DNA of 64,000 nucleotides, from contig NZ_LNYO01000013.1 in the NCBI RefSeq assembly GCF_001467895.1, positions 777,134 to 841,133 on the forward strand. Direction: 5' to 3'. Both the position numbers and the translations under genes were made by a program. This DNA is from Legionella nautarum (GTDB taxonomy: Bacteria > Pseudomonadota > Gammaproteobacteria > Legionellales > Legionellaceae). Positions 17,999 through 27,107 of this stretch are shown here, one piece after another. Position 1 is the stretch's first letter. Every line of letters begins with the position of its first letter. The notes below the pieces were generated by a model, which saw only the letters and a list, made by a program, of their open reading frames with translations, did no database searches and was not told where the DNA came from.

Positions 17999-18090
17999 AC
18001 GCTGTTTAGCAAGTTGTTCTTACACTATACAGTCTAACCTTTAAACTGCTATACTGCCACGCAAAGTCCTTGTTTCTAGACAATTAATTC

Positions 18091-19353
18091 GTGAAAAAAT
18101 ACCGAAGCATTGTTGCTTGCATTATAGGGAATGCGCTTGAATGGTATGAATTTAGTTTATTTGCCTATTTGTCTCCGGTCATTGCAAGCTTATTCTTCCC
18201 CGATCATAATCCTCTAACCAGCCTGCTAGCTACCATGCTAGTTTTTGCTGCTGGTTTTATTGTCCGTCCTTTAGGCTCTGTGGTCTTAGGGCATTTGGGC
18301 GATCGGTTTGGGCGCGCGCAAACGCTAAAATTTACTATTTTGCTGATGTCGATTTGCTCTATGCTCACTGGATTTCTACCTAGTTATGAGCAGGTAGGAT
18401 TGATAGCCCCTCTGTTATTAATTATTTGCCGCTTACTGCAGGGATTTTGTATTGGGGGCGAATTTGCTGGTTCAATGATTTATCTCTCTGAATCGGCACA
18501 AGCTAAGCATCGCGCGCTGATCTCTAGTATGACGAACAATGGCTCCAATATAGGGGTCTTAGCCGCTATTCTTGCTTGCACGACTTTAAGCACAATAATT
18601 GGCAAGGAAGCATTGGCCGCCTACGGTTGGCGGATTCTTTTTATCTCCGGAGGAATACTGGGGGTAATAGGATTGTGGCTCCGGCGCGATCTGTCCGAAT
18701 CAGACACTTTTTTGCAGCTACAACGTAATATTCATGAAAAATATTTACCCATTAAATATGTCTTTAGGCAGCAGCTTCAGCCCATGATTCACATCATTTT
18801 ATTGTTATTTATAAGCGCTTGCGGCAGCTATACCCTGATGGGTTATCTCTCCACTTATTTACATGAATTTTTGGATTTACCCCTACAACAAGCTTATGGA
18901 ATACAAACCTTATTCATTGTTCTGTCCCTATTATTTGTCCCAGTATTTGCCTATATTTCAGATAAACTGGGTCGCAGAACAATTTTAATTTTCTCAACCA
19001 CAGGTTACCTAGTCTTTGCACTCCCAAGTTTCTGGTTGTTACAAACGACCCCGGCTTGGTGGGTGTTACTTCCTCTAATTATCTTTTATAGCGCCGAACA
19101 AGCTGTCACACCCGTGGTAATGGCTGAAATGTTTTCCGGTAAAGGGCGTTATACAGGTATTTCCATGGCCTACAATGTCAGCATGGCTTTGGTAGGCGGT
19201 TTTTCTCCGGCAATTAATACCTGGCTAATCAATCGCTTTGATACGCTGATGATTGCTTATTATGTTATGTTTTGCGCATTTGTTTCTTTGCTTGTTATCT
19301 TAAGGCATTTACCGAAAGAATATGGTTTGGAAAGAAATTTGGCCGCAGCTTAG
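18091..19353 (+). CDS. MFS transporter, MHS (metabolite:H+ symporter) subfamily
   Basis: A 420-residue, roughly 12-TM major facilitator. It begins with the MHS signature (IIGNALEWYEF) and contains GHLGDRFGRAQTL between TM2 and TM3, RLLQGFCIGGEFAG in TM4 and the second-half loop SDKLGRRT. Relatives carry proline/betaine (ProP), citrate or other carboxylates with protons; the substrate cannot be assigned. The start is GTG at 18091 with no clear Shine-Dalgarno sequence, but it matches the usual family N-terminus. Convergent with the gene at 19368 with a 14-base gap. Confidence 0.9.
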   Translation: MKKYRSIVACIIGNALEWYEFSLFAYLSPVIASLFFPDHNPLTSLLATMLVFAAGFIVRPLGSVVLGHLGDRFGRAQTLKFTILLMSICSMLTGFLPSYEQVGLIAPLLLIICRLLQGFCIGGEFAGSMIYLSESAQAKHRALISSMTNNGSNIGVLAAILACTTLSTIIGKEALAAYGWRILFISGGILGVIGLWLRRDLSESDTFLQLQRNIHEKYLPIKYVFRQQLQPMIHIILLLFISACGSYTLMGYLSTYLHEFLDLPLQQAYGIQTLFIVLSLLFVPVFAYISDKLGRRTILIFSTTGYLVFALPSFWLLQTTPAWWVLLPLIIFYSAEQAVTPVVMAEMFSGKGRYTGISMAYNVSMALVGGFSPAINTWLINRFDTLMIAYYVMFCAFVSLLVILRHLPKEYGLERNLAAA

Positions 19354-19367
19354 GCTCTTTTAAGGAT

Positions 19368-20450
19368 TTAGCTGTTTATTTTTTTTAAACGCAATCGTTC
19401 CATCGCCGATATTTCTATATCCGGAGAAGAGAGTTTATCCAAACTCCAGTGGGATTTGGAAAAAGCTTCAAGAATCACTGGAATATGCACATAGGGAAAG
19501 CGCTTCAACAGCATATCTTTTTGCATAAAAAGAGAAAAAGTTTTGCCATGCAATAACGGAATTTCTTGAATAGTCAGTTTCTTTTCAATAATGTTGAGTG
19601 CTAACCAGGCGGCAGTATAACCCTGCTCCATACTCGAAATTGCAATGGCAAGCATCCCTCCATCGATAATAAAAGCTTCATATACCCCGACAACCGGAAT
19701 CTTACTATGCTCGTTCATCCAGCGAACTAATTCTCTGGGATTGACCTGTTTATTACCATCCATGATGGTGTAATAAACTGAAACCAGCAAAATATCCGCA
19801 TGTCTTCCTGCTTCTTGTACCGCAGCCTTCCATTGCGAAAAAGTTTTCACCCGCTGATGAGCAACTAACTCAAAGGACCCCCAATCCTCTTTTGTGATAG
19901 ATTTGTCTAAGGTTTTAGCCACGGCAGAATTGTCCGATAAATAATAAATACGTTTTTGGTTGCGAAACATAAGCGATAAAATTTCGCGAATCGCTTTCAC
20001 CGGTATTTGCTCGGTAATTCCCGTGACATTAGGGGTATGCTCATACTCTAACCACCGCCTAGAATCTGTGATCCCTGCTAGAATGACTTTGATCTTGGGT
20101 GAATGCCCAAATTCACGAACCGCTAAACTCTGAGCATCATCATCAAAAGCAATAAGAATATCGGGATTCCAAGTTTCAATAGTTGATTTAATCACTTTCG
20201 AGACACGTTCTATATAATCTTTCGAATTAGGCTGCCTCGCATTCATATAATAATGACGCAGGCTGATATAAGCTTTATCACCAAAAACGGTTCTAATCCC
20301 TTGGTTCAAACTTTGTACCCAAGGCATATTGACGTTATAGCTATGCAAAACAAAAATTCGTGGCTTATGGACTCTCTGATAAGCTAGAAAAGAAAAAACA
20401 ATCAATAAGAATAAACCGGTACATAAGGTGGTTAAATTTTTAACGCTCAT
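19368..20450 (-). CDS. Membrane-anchored periplasmic ABC substrate-binding-like protein
   Basis: 360 residues: an uncleaved-looking hydrophobic segment at 6-24, then a two-lobed type-1 periplasmic binding fold of the ABC_sub_bind family (RIFVLHSYNVNMPWVQSLNQG; PDILIAFDDDAQ; KVILAGITDSRRW; RIYYLSDNSAVAK; IPVVGVYEAFII). It has no cognate ABC permease or ATPase next to it. The ATG at 20450 overlaps the TGA of the upstream carrier gene by 4 bases (ATGA), which fixes the start and implies coupled translation with the DASS carrier. A sensory or accessory role for that carrier is possible. Confidence 0.8.
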   Translation of the reverse strand: MSVKNLTTLCTGLFLLIVFSFLAYQRVHKPRIFVLHSYNVNMPWVQSLNQGIRTVFGDKAYISLRHYYMNARQPNSKDYIERVSKVIKSTIETWNPDILIAFDDDAQSLAVREFGHSPKIKVILAGITDSRRWLEYEHTPNVTGITEQIPVKAIREILSLMFRNQKRIYYLSDNSAVAKTLDKSITKEDWGSFELVAHQRVKTFSQWKAAVQEAGRHADILLVSVYYTIMDGNKQVNPRELVRWMNEHSKIPVVGVYEAFIIDGGMLAIAISSMEQGYTAAWLALNIIEKKLTIQEIPLLHGKTFSLFMQKDMLLKRFPYVHIPVILEAFSKSHWSLDKLSSPDIEISAMERLRLKKINS

Positions 20451-21922
20451 AGCACCCCAATTCTTTGCCAGAATGGAATGCTTAGTAAAATTGCTAAAAG
20501 CCGCAATACTGAAAAACACGCATTAACCGACAGCGTTTTTCTAAGATCATAGGCTTGGCTTTCCTTCGCCCATTCTTCGAAACATAAATAATAGCTGGAT
20601 TGATAAGGAAAAACCCAAGCCTCCGTTGCCATTAAAATAATGAAAGCGACAAGCCAAGCGTTCAGCATTGCCTGTTGCGCAACGGGCATTAACAGCGTAA
20701 ACATAAGAGCCGGTGCAGCCATGGTGCCAAATAACAAACCACCCAACCAACTAATTATATACACTAAAATAATAAATAAAATTTGTTGGTTGTAGGCAAT
20801 ATCCCCAAGCCAAGATAAGTAATTAATAATCCATGCTTCAATACCAATTTCCTGGACACAGCGCATAATGCCAATAATCGCCCCCAAGTAAAACAGAAAA
20901 GGCCAATTGATACCATTTTTGAAGTCCTCTTTATTCAATACACCTGAAGTCAATAAAATAAAGAAAATCGCAAAACTCACCCATGCACTGGGAATTTGAT
21001 GTAAAGATGAAAACGCTAAGCCTAAAATTAAAGCAACAATACTTAGAATGGCAGCCCATTCATAAATCGTTAAGCTGCCCATTAAATCAAGTTCACGCTT
21101 AATTTCTAAGGGATTAACAATTAAGGCATCTTGACTGCGAAATTGAATAAACAGTAAAACAAAAAAGGAAATAACTAATAAAGCACCAGGAACAGAGGAA
21201 ACTATAAGCCAATTCATCCAACCATACTGCCATTGCGCCTGTTCTGGTAACATCCCAAAAAGAACAAAATTGCTGGATTTGCCCGTCAGAAACATCACCG
21301 ATAGTAAGATACAACCATTAAAGGCTGAACAAGCAAGGCTATTCGCTGCAATAGAGCGCGGACTAAGTCCTGCAGTTTTGCGCATATCTTCGAGGAGTGG
21401 CGCAATCAACGACACACGAGCGCTTTGAGCCGTCATCACTGGTGTTAGCAAGACACCGATAAAGAATAAAACAATTTGGAGTAAAAATTTGTTTCTAGGT
21501 AAATGATTCAAAATGAGCAAAGATAGACGATAAAAAAGACGCGATTTCACTAAAACTGCGCCAATACCAAAAACACCTAACGCTAAAAAGAAACTATCAG
21601 AACCAAACCCTGATAAAAGAACTGTTTGCTGCGCTAATCCGAGCAACATCGTTGCTAAAATCACAAAAACCGCCGGAACATATTCTGGTAGTAAACGAAA
21701 AATCCACATAACTAATGCTGCTGAAAAAATAACCACGAAATTGATGCATGCCCAATTCATCGTTGTTTCACGGAGAAGATATGCAAGGAGAGCCGGAAGA
21801 ATTAAAGCAGTCAACCATCCAATAACATCAAAAATATAACTCGGATAACGCAAAACTCGCATTAGAAATCGCACTAGTAGCCAATAGTTGTCTATTTTAT
21901 TTCCAAACTGATAAAAATGCAA
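20447..21922 (-). CDS. DASS/SLC13-family anion:Na+ symporter
   Basis: A 491-residue protein with about 12-14 hydrophobic segments and the repeat-end motifs of the divalent anion/sodium symporter family, including MTAQSARVSLIAPLL (first SNT-like motif region) and FGTMAAPALMFTLLMPVA in the second repeat. Likely cargo: dicarboxylates, sulfate or similar anions; not determinable. The TTG at 21922 is poorly supported and an internal ATG at 21862 is an alternative. It forms an overlapping pair with the binding-protein-like gene. Confidence 0.8.
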   Translation of the reverse strand: MHFYQFGNKIDNYWLLVRFLMRVLRYPSYIFDVIGWLTALILPALLAYLLRETTMNWACINFVVIFSAALVMWIFRLLPEYVPAVFVILATMLLGLAQQTVLLSGFGSDSFFLALGVFGIGAVLVKSRLFYRLSLLILNHLPRNKFLLQIVLFFIGVLLTPVMTAQSARVSLIAPLLEDMRKTAGLSPRSIAANSLACSAFNGCILLSVMFLTGKSSNFVLFGMLPEQAQWQYGWMNWLIVSSVPGALLVISFFVLLFIQFRSQDALIVNPLEIKRELDLMGSLTIYEWAAILSIVALILGLAFSSLHQIPSAWVSFAIFFILLTSGVLNKEDFKNGINWPFLFYLGAIIGIMRCVQEIGIEAWIINYLSWLGDIAYNQQILFIILVYIISWLGGLLFGTMAAPALMFTLLMPVAQQAMLNAWLVAFIILMATEAWVFPYQSSYYLCFEEWAKESQAYDLRKTLSVNACFSVLRLLAILLSIPFWQRIGVL

Positions 21923-22026
21923 AAAAACATGAAGGATTAAGAGCTGGACTATTGCGAATTTTTTAAAATCCTCAGGCGCAAAAGTGCTAACAAAAAAGCG
22001 CTATCTTCAGCTAGGAGGGGTATAGT

Positions 22027-22941
22027 ATGCTTTCTAGCACAGGACGTCATTCACTCTTTTTGGAATCAAAGACTATGCTTATTAAGACCGATCATCCCAT
22101 AATTCTTCATCGAAATAAAATTACTCATAAAATTGCTAATTACTGGGACCAGTTATCCGAAGGCTGGCGCCTTGTCTGGGGACCGCATATTCATCATGGC
22201 TATTATGAAGATTCTCATGCGATAAATCCGCAAGACGCACAGGAAAAACTAATCAACAAATTGGCCGATATGCTTGAAATTAAAGTCAATGATAAAATTT
22301 TGGACGTTGGTTGTGGTATGGGCGGGTCTAGTCTTTATTTGGCGCAAAATTATCAGACCAAGGTCACAGGAATTACCATCAGTCCGAAACAAGTTGGGAT
22401 AGCAACCCAGCAATCTCAAGAAAAAAACATTAAAAATGTCAGTTTTATAGTTGAAGATGCTCTGGATTTAAAAAGCATGCAAAATGACTCCTTTGATCTT
22501 GTCTGGTCTTTAGAAAGTTGCGAGCAATTTTTTGATAAAAGCCTTTTCCTTCAGGAAGCCTATCGCGTGTTGAGGCCTGGAGGCCAACTGATGTTGGCAA
22601 CCTGGTGCTCGAATGCAGAACAGTATTACGGCAAATTTGCCAAAAAATATCGAAAACTCTGCTTCGCATTTGATCTTCCATATATGCCAACAATTAAATA
22701 CTACCAGCAACTCATTAGTAAACAGCAATTTGCTTTAAAAGCAGTAGAAAATTGGTCCCCTTTTGTTAAACAAAGTTGGGATATAGGAATCTCTCGTTTG
22801 CAGGCTTACAATTTCTTACAGATCATTAAAATTGGCGGCTGGCGTGGATTTCGCTTTGCAAAACAAGTCAAATTAATGCAAGAAGCCTTTGAGCAAAATA
22901 GGGTTCAATATGGGGTGTTTATTGCTAGTAAACCAGAGTAG
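22027..22941 (+). CDS. Class I SAM-dependent methyltransferase (tocopherol/sterol C-methyltransferase-like)
   Basis: 304 residues. Motif I, ILDVGCGMGGSS (91-102), with the GxGMGGSS form typical of tocopherol- and sarcosine/phosphoethanolamine-type methyltransferases; then FIVEDALDL and DLVWSLESCEQF (motif II) and the post-motif YRVLRPGGQLMLATW. The N-terminal segment WRLVWGPHIHHGYYE is also characteristic. The acceptor is probably a small lipid or amine. A very good Shine-Dalgarno AGGAGG lies about 8 bases before the ATG at 22027, which decides the start over the second ATG at 22075. It stands alone. Confidence 0.85.
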   Translation: MLSSTGRHSLFLESKTMLIKTDHPIILHRNKITHKIANYWDQLSEGWRLVWGPHIHHGYYEDSHAINPQDAQEKLINKLADMLEIKVNDKILDVGCGMGGSSLYLAQNYQTKVTGITISPKQVGIATQQSQEKNIKNVSFIVEDALDLKSMQNDSFDLVWSLESCEQFFDKSLFLQEAYRVLRPGGQLMLATWCSNAEQYYGKFAKKYRKLCFAFDLPYMPTIKYYQQLISKQQFALKAVENWSPFVKQSWDIGISRLQAYNFLQIIKIGGWRGFRFAKQVKLMQEAFEQNRVQYGVFIASKPE

Positions 22942-23019
22942 GTCTTGGGGTTCGTTCGAGCTCTGAGGTATGCTCACGAAATGAAATAGACTGTTTAGTT
23001 CCTTGATCGTTTTGTTTAT

Positions 23020-23187
23020 CCCGTTCGCACTGAGGAAGCGCGCAGCGCTGTCTCGAAGTGTCGGCAAAAGGCTCCTCCCCTTCGAGAGCCTCAGGACAGG
23101 CCTTCAAGGGCATAGGGACAAGCTCCTTCGAGGAGTCCCCTCAGGATAGGCTTCGAGACGCACGCCATGCTCCTCAGCCCGAACGGA
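23020..23187. repeat. GC-rich inverted repeat in the intergenic gap
   Basis: CCCGTTCGCACTGAGGA at the left and TCCTCAGCCCGAACGG at the right are near reverse complements. Inside are further matching words such as TCTCGAAG / CTTCGAGA and CCTCAGGACAGG / CCTCAGGATAGG. It is clearly richer in G and C than its surroundings. This resembles the CGTTCG...CTGAG...TCGAAG dispersed intergenic repeats found in several gammaproteobacteria. The remaining gap (22942-23333) holds no gene. Confidence 0.75.
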
Positions 23188-23333
23188 ATAAAATTAATAC
23201 AACTCTTTAGATACTCATTTCAATGGGGCGATACCTCAGAGCCCGACGGTTAATTAGATAAAATTAAAGCAATTATTTGATTTAATTGTTACAATTCCCT
23301 CTCTTTTTTGCGCCAATAATTTAGAGAATCTTC

Positions 23334-24056
23334 ATGAAAAAACTCCTTCTTTTCTTCAGTTTATCTTTCTGTTTTATGTTATTTTCATCTTTCTCTTATT
23401 CTGAGAATAACAATCAACCATTTTCCATAAAAACCTATAAATTTACTTTCTCTAAAGAAGATCAATTCAAGGTTTCTTTTGCCGATTATCCGAAAGGTGA
23501 AGAAGATTTTTATGAGCTGCAATTTGCAGAGGATGCCCAATTACCCGCCGAGATTACAACCACTTCACGGAGCTTAAAAATATCAGGTAACAATCACAGC
23601 GATGACTTATTTATGTACGCTTATAAAAAATTAGAAGGGCTTAAAGCGAATACCAAATATCAAGTTCATTTTTCTGTAGAATTTGCGAGTAATGGCGCTG
23701 CTGATAGTATCGGTACAGGTGGGTCGGCTTCTTCTGTTTATGTAAAACTAGGTGCGGTTGCTGAAAAGCCTCAACGATATTTAGATGAAGCTAATTTTTA
23801 TAGAATGGCGCTTGATAAAGGTAATCAATTAAGTGATGGTAAAGATATGATTTTGTTAGGCTCTATTGGCGTAGATAGTCAAAGCGCCGTTTATAGAATT
23901 AAAACCTTATCCAATTTATCAAGTCACTACAGCGCGACCACTAATTCAAAAGGTGAATTATGGTTGGTACTAGGCACTGATTCTGCCTTTGAAAGTAAAA
24001 CAACGATTTACTACACAAATATTATCGCTACGTTTAAGGAAATAAACAGTGACTAA
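23334..24056 (+). CDS. Secreted hypothetical protein (240 aa)
   Basis: A clear signal peptide (about 1-24, KKLLLFFSLSFCFMLFSSFSYS) precedes a beta-rich domain without recognised family. It contains LKANTKYQVHFSVEFASNGAADSIG, which reminds of carbohydrate- or lipid-binding beta-sandwich proteins, and no Cys in the mature part. The last codons overlap the archease start by 8 bases, so it appears co-transcribed with archease and rtcB, although an exported protein has no obvious role in RNA repair. Confidence 0.7.
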   Translation: MKKLLLFFSLSFCFMLFSSFSYSENNNQPFSIKTYKFTFSKEDQFKVSFADYPKGEEDFYELQFAEDAQLPAEITTTSRSLKISGNNHSDDLFMYAYKKLEGLKANTKYQVHFSVEFASNGAADSIGTGGSASSVYVKLGAVAEKPQRYLDEANFYRMALDKGNQLSDGKDMILLGSIGVDSQSAVYRIKTLSNLSSHYSATTNSKGELWLVLGTDSAFESKTTIYYTNIIATFKEINSD

Positions 24057-24468
24057 GAAAAAGTGGGAGCATTTTGTCCATAAAGCAGATATTGGCGTGA
24101 GAGGAATAGGCCCCTCTCTGGCGAGTGCTTTCGAAATGGGAGCAGTTGCGCTAACCAATGTAGTCACCGACAGCAAGAGTATTCATGCCACACAGGAATT
24201 ACAGATCTCCTGCAGCGCCCCTGATCTAGAAATTCTCTTTGCTGATTGGCTAAATGCTATTATTTATAAAATGGATACTCTAAATCTATTGTTCTCTGAA
24301 TTTCATGTGCAAATAAATGAGTTAAGCTTGGAAGCGGTCATTAAAGGAGAAAAGCTTAATAGACTTCGGCATCAACCTGCCGTCGGTGTTAAAGGCGCCA
24401 CTTATGCTGAATTAAAAGTTTACCAAGAGAATGAAATCTGGATAGCCCAGTGTATTGTTGACGTTTAG
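24049..24468 (+). CDS. Archease (RtcB activator)
   Basis: A 139-residue archease. The N-terminal HKADIGVRGIGPSLASAFEMGAVAL matches the family, and the C-terminal KGATYAELKVYQENEIWIAQCIVDV carries the end of the fold with the metal-binding acidic C-terminus. Archease helps RtcB guanylylate repeatedly so that it can join RNA 3'-phosphate or 2',3'-cyclic phosphate ends to 5'-OH ends. The start is GTG at 24049, inside the upstream gene, with AAGG about 9 bases before it. It lies 11 bases before rtcB. Confidence 0.92.
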   Translation: MTKKKWEHFVHKADIGVRGIGPSLASAFEMGAVALTNVVTDSKSIHATQELQISCSAPDLEILFADWLNAIIYKMDTLNLLFSEFHVQINELSLEAVIKGEKLNRLRHQPAVGVKGATYAELKVYQENEIWIAQCIVDV

Positions 24469-24479
24469 GATTTAAATCG

Positions 24480-25910
24480 ATGGATCTCAAATTATTCGAA
24501 AAAATAAGCGATTACGAATGGCAAATTGTTCCGCAGCAATCCATGCGAGTTCCGGCTGTTATTTTCGCGTCTGAAGCACTGCTTTGCGAGATGGATTTGA
24601 AAGTCTATGAGCAATTAGCCAATGTGGCCAAATTACCAGGAATTGTTGGCAGCGCATTAGCCATGCCGGACGCGCATTGGGGTTATGGTTTTCCTATCGG
24701 CGGTGTAGCTGCTTTCGACCCTGAAGAAGGGGGAGTTGTTTCTGCTGGTGGCGTAGGCTTTGACATCCTCTGCGGAGTCAGGTTATTGACTACCGGGCTT
24801 CACCGCAGCGAGTTTGAACCCTTTAAAGAACAATTAGCGGACGCATTATTTGCGCGCATTCCGGCTGGGGTTGGTAGCAAAAGCCGCATTAAATTAAACA
24901 AAAAAAGCATGAATGCCATGCTGGAAGGTGGCGCACAATGGGCAGTACAGCAAGGCTATGGCGAACGCGAAGATTTAGAACGTATTGAAAACCGAGGCTG
25001 CCTTGAAGGGGCAAGACCAGATCAAGTGTCTGAGCATGCCAAAGAACGACAAAAAGAAGAAATGGGCTCTTTGGGTTCGGGAAATCATTATCTTGAAATT
25101 CAAGAAGTAACCGAAGTCTATCAGCCAGAAGCAGCAAAGGCCTTTGGTCTGAGAAAAGGGGAGATTGTAGTGAGTATCCACTGCGGCTCGCGAGGCTTAG
25201 GTCATCAAATTGGGACCGATTATTTACGCTCGATGACCATTCATGCTGAGCACTACGGTATCAAATTAGCTGATCGCGAATTGGCCTGCGCCCCTATCTT
25301 ATCCCCTTTAGGTGAAAATTATTTGGGCGCGATGCGGGCCGGTGGTAATTGTGCGCTTGCCAATCGCGAAATTCTGACTCATTTTCTGCGCGAAACCTTC
25401 CAGGATGTTATGCCCGGAACAAAAATCGGCTTGGTTTATGATGTCTCTCATAATATTTGTAAAGAAGAATGGCATGAAATCAATGGCAAAAAAAAGCGCC
25501 TATTTGTGCATCGCAAAGGAGCGACGCGTGCCTTAGGCCCAGGAAACCCAGAATTGCCAAACGATTTTATCACTGTTGGCCAACCAGTCATTATAGGGGG
25601 CAGCATGGGTACCGCGTCTTATGTTTTAGTGGGAACGACAACGGCTGAAAAAAAATCGTTTAGCTCGGCTTGTCATGGTGCAGGACGAGCAATGAGTCGC
25701 CATCAGGCAATGAAAAAATGGCGTGGTCATCAGATCATCGAGGAATTAGCAGAACGAGGAATCCTGATTCGCAGTAGTTCCTATCGGGGAGTTGCTGAAG
25801 AAGCACCCGGGGCTTATAAAGATGTTAATCTGGTTGTTGACGCGGCCCATGATGCAGATTTAGCCAAAAAAGTGGTGTGCCTAGAGCCTCTAGTTTGTGT
25901 TAAAGGTTAG
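24480..25910 (+). CDS. rtcB: RNA-splicing ligase RtcB
   Basis: 476 residues, full length. The Mn2+/GMP site is intact: Asp95 and Cys98 (GFDILCGVR), His203 (GSGNHYLEIQ), His234 (IHCGSRGLGHQ), His324 (YDVSHNICKEE), the VHRKGATRALGPG loop, and the guanylylated His399 in ACHGAGRAMSR. RtcB seals broken tRNA or rRNA with 3'-phosphate ends using GTP. The archease partner is immediately upstream. The 3' end overlaps the convergent SET-domain gene by 21 bases. Confidence 0.97.
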   Translation: MDLKLFEKISDYEWQIVPQQSMRVPAVIFASEALLCEMDLKVYEQLANVAKLPGIVGSALAMPDAHWGYGFPIGGVAAFDPEEGGVVSAGGVGFDILCGVRLLTTGLHRSEFEPFKEQLADALFARIPAGVGSKSRIKLNKKSMNAMLEGGAQWAVQQGYGEREDLERIENRGCLEGARPDQVSEHAKERQKEEMGSLGSGNHYLEIQEVTEVYQPEAAKAFGLRKGEIVVSIHCGSRGLGHQIGTDYLRSMTIHAEHYGIKLADRELACAPILSPLGENYLGAMRAGGNCALANREILTHFLRETFQDVMPGTKIGLVYDVSHNICKEEWHEINGKKKRLFVHRKGATRALGPGNPELPNDFITVGQPVIIGGSMGTASYVLVGTTTAEKKSFSSACHGAGRAMSRHQAMKKWRGHQIIEELAERGILIRSSSYRGVAEEAPGAYKDVNLVVDAAHDADLAKKVVCLEPLVCVKG

Positions 25911-27038
25911 ATGATGTAAAACTAAGACAAGGACTAAAATGGTGAGGACTACTAGCGAATAATGCTTAATTAATTTGAAAAGAGCCTGTTTTATCCCGTT
26001 GCGAGCAAACACTCTTAAGCTAGCATTTTTTTGTTCGCGGTTATCAACTAATTTCTCATTATTAGAATTAACCAAATTACCATCTAATTTAAACTTAAAA
26101 AGCTCAAGCTTATCAAAATATTTTTTACTGTAATTAAACAATAACTGGTCACCTTTTTTAATATCTCTGAGCGCAAAAAATGCCATTACTTCGATACCAA
26201 AAATATTATAACTTATTGAGATAAGATTCGCTGTCATAAAAGAAGGAGGGCAATCTTTCGCATCAGGAGCATGGTTTATGAATCTTGCGATATTTCCACA
26301 TTCTCTGGCATCAATGCCCATATTTAAACTATCTAACTTAGGATGGAAAAAATAATTCATTTTTTGAGGTTTTAATTTTTTCTTTCCGTAATAAAACGAA
26401 ATACAAGTTCCTTTGCTAAGATTTTGTCGAGCAAAAACACCAAATCCGATGAAATGATTGATATATCGTAACTCTAAAGTTTCAAAATCATCGGCTTGCT
26501 CGAGTAACTTCATTAGTTTTTCATCTTTTGTATACAGTGCATCACCATCCACTTCAGCGGGTAAGTCACTATAATGAAATTCGGTGTTAATAACTAATTT
26601 ATCTTGAAACTGAAATTGAAAATCAGAAAAATAACTGACGATATTATTTAATTGATTAACAGTGATTCTTTCTTTTGCCTCCCTATGAAAATCAAGTGAA
26701 AAGGGAATTTGATAGATGGTTTTTAATTTATAAAAAGAGGCTGAAGGGGAAAGCGTGAACTTAGTATCAGCGGAATTATTATTGTGAATCAGAGCGCCAT
26801 AAATTCGTCTTGGCAACAACCATAAATCGGCTAAATCGTCAAAGTGATAGCAATAAGAATTTGTTGGCGAATGATCTAAGGTCTCGCTCAATAAAGGGTG
26901 AGAAAAATCCAATTTCTTAAAATAATATAAGTTAATTTTATCTTCATTGTTGAGTAAGCAAGTACGCTCAGAGAGATCCACAATCGCCGTTTTATAAAGC
27001 GAGTTGCTGTTTTGATTAGTCAGAGCAATTCTTACCAT
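25890..27038 (-). CDS. SET-domain protein with C-terminal membrane anchor; effector candidate
   Basis: 382 residues. The SET domain spans about 190-310: GFGVFARQNLSKGT (N-terminal SET strand), the SAM-binding NxxRFINH motif as NIARFINHAP (about 250-258), and FFALRDIKKGDQLLFNY, the C-terminal SET motif with its Tyr. SET enzymes methylate protein lysines with SAM. The N-terminal 190 residues match nothing I recognise. A strongly hydrophobic helix at about 360-378 ends the protein, so it should be tail-anchored. SET proteins in Legionella (for example RomA/LegAS4) modify host chromatin; here the anchor suggests a membrane location. ATG at 27038 is preferred over TTG at 27044. The methyltransferase post-SET Cys cluster is absent. 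Confidence 0.8.
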   Translation of the reverse strand: MVRIALTNQNSNSLYKTAIVDLSERTCLLNNEDKINLYYFKKLDFSHPLLSETLDHSPTNSYCYHFDDLADLWLLPRRIYGALIHNNNSADTKFTLSPSASFYKLKTIYQIPFSLDFHREAKERITVNQLNNIVSYFSDFQFQFQDKLVINTEFHYSDLPAEVDGDALYTKDEKLMKLLEQADDFETLELRYINHFIGFGVFARQNLSKGTCISFYYGKKKLKPQKMNYFFHPKLDSLNMGIDARECGNIARFINHAPDAKDCPPSFMTANLISISYNIFGIEVMAFFALRDIKKGDQLLFNYSKKYFDKLELFKFKLDGNLVNSNNEKLVDNREQKNASLRVFARNGIKQALFKLIKHYSLVVLTILVLVLVLHHLTFNTN

Positions 27039-27107
27039 ATTCAAATCCCAAAATAACTATTCAAAACGACTAATCTCTGAGTGGATGTTTAACTATCATC
27101 TGACATT

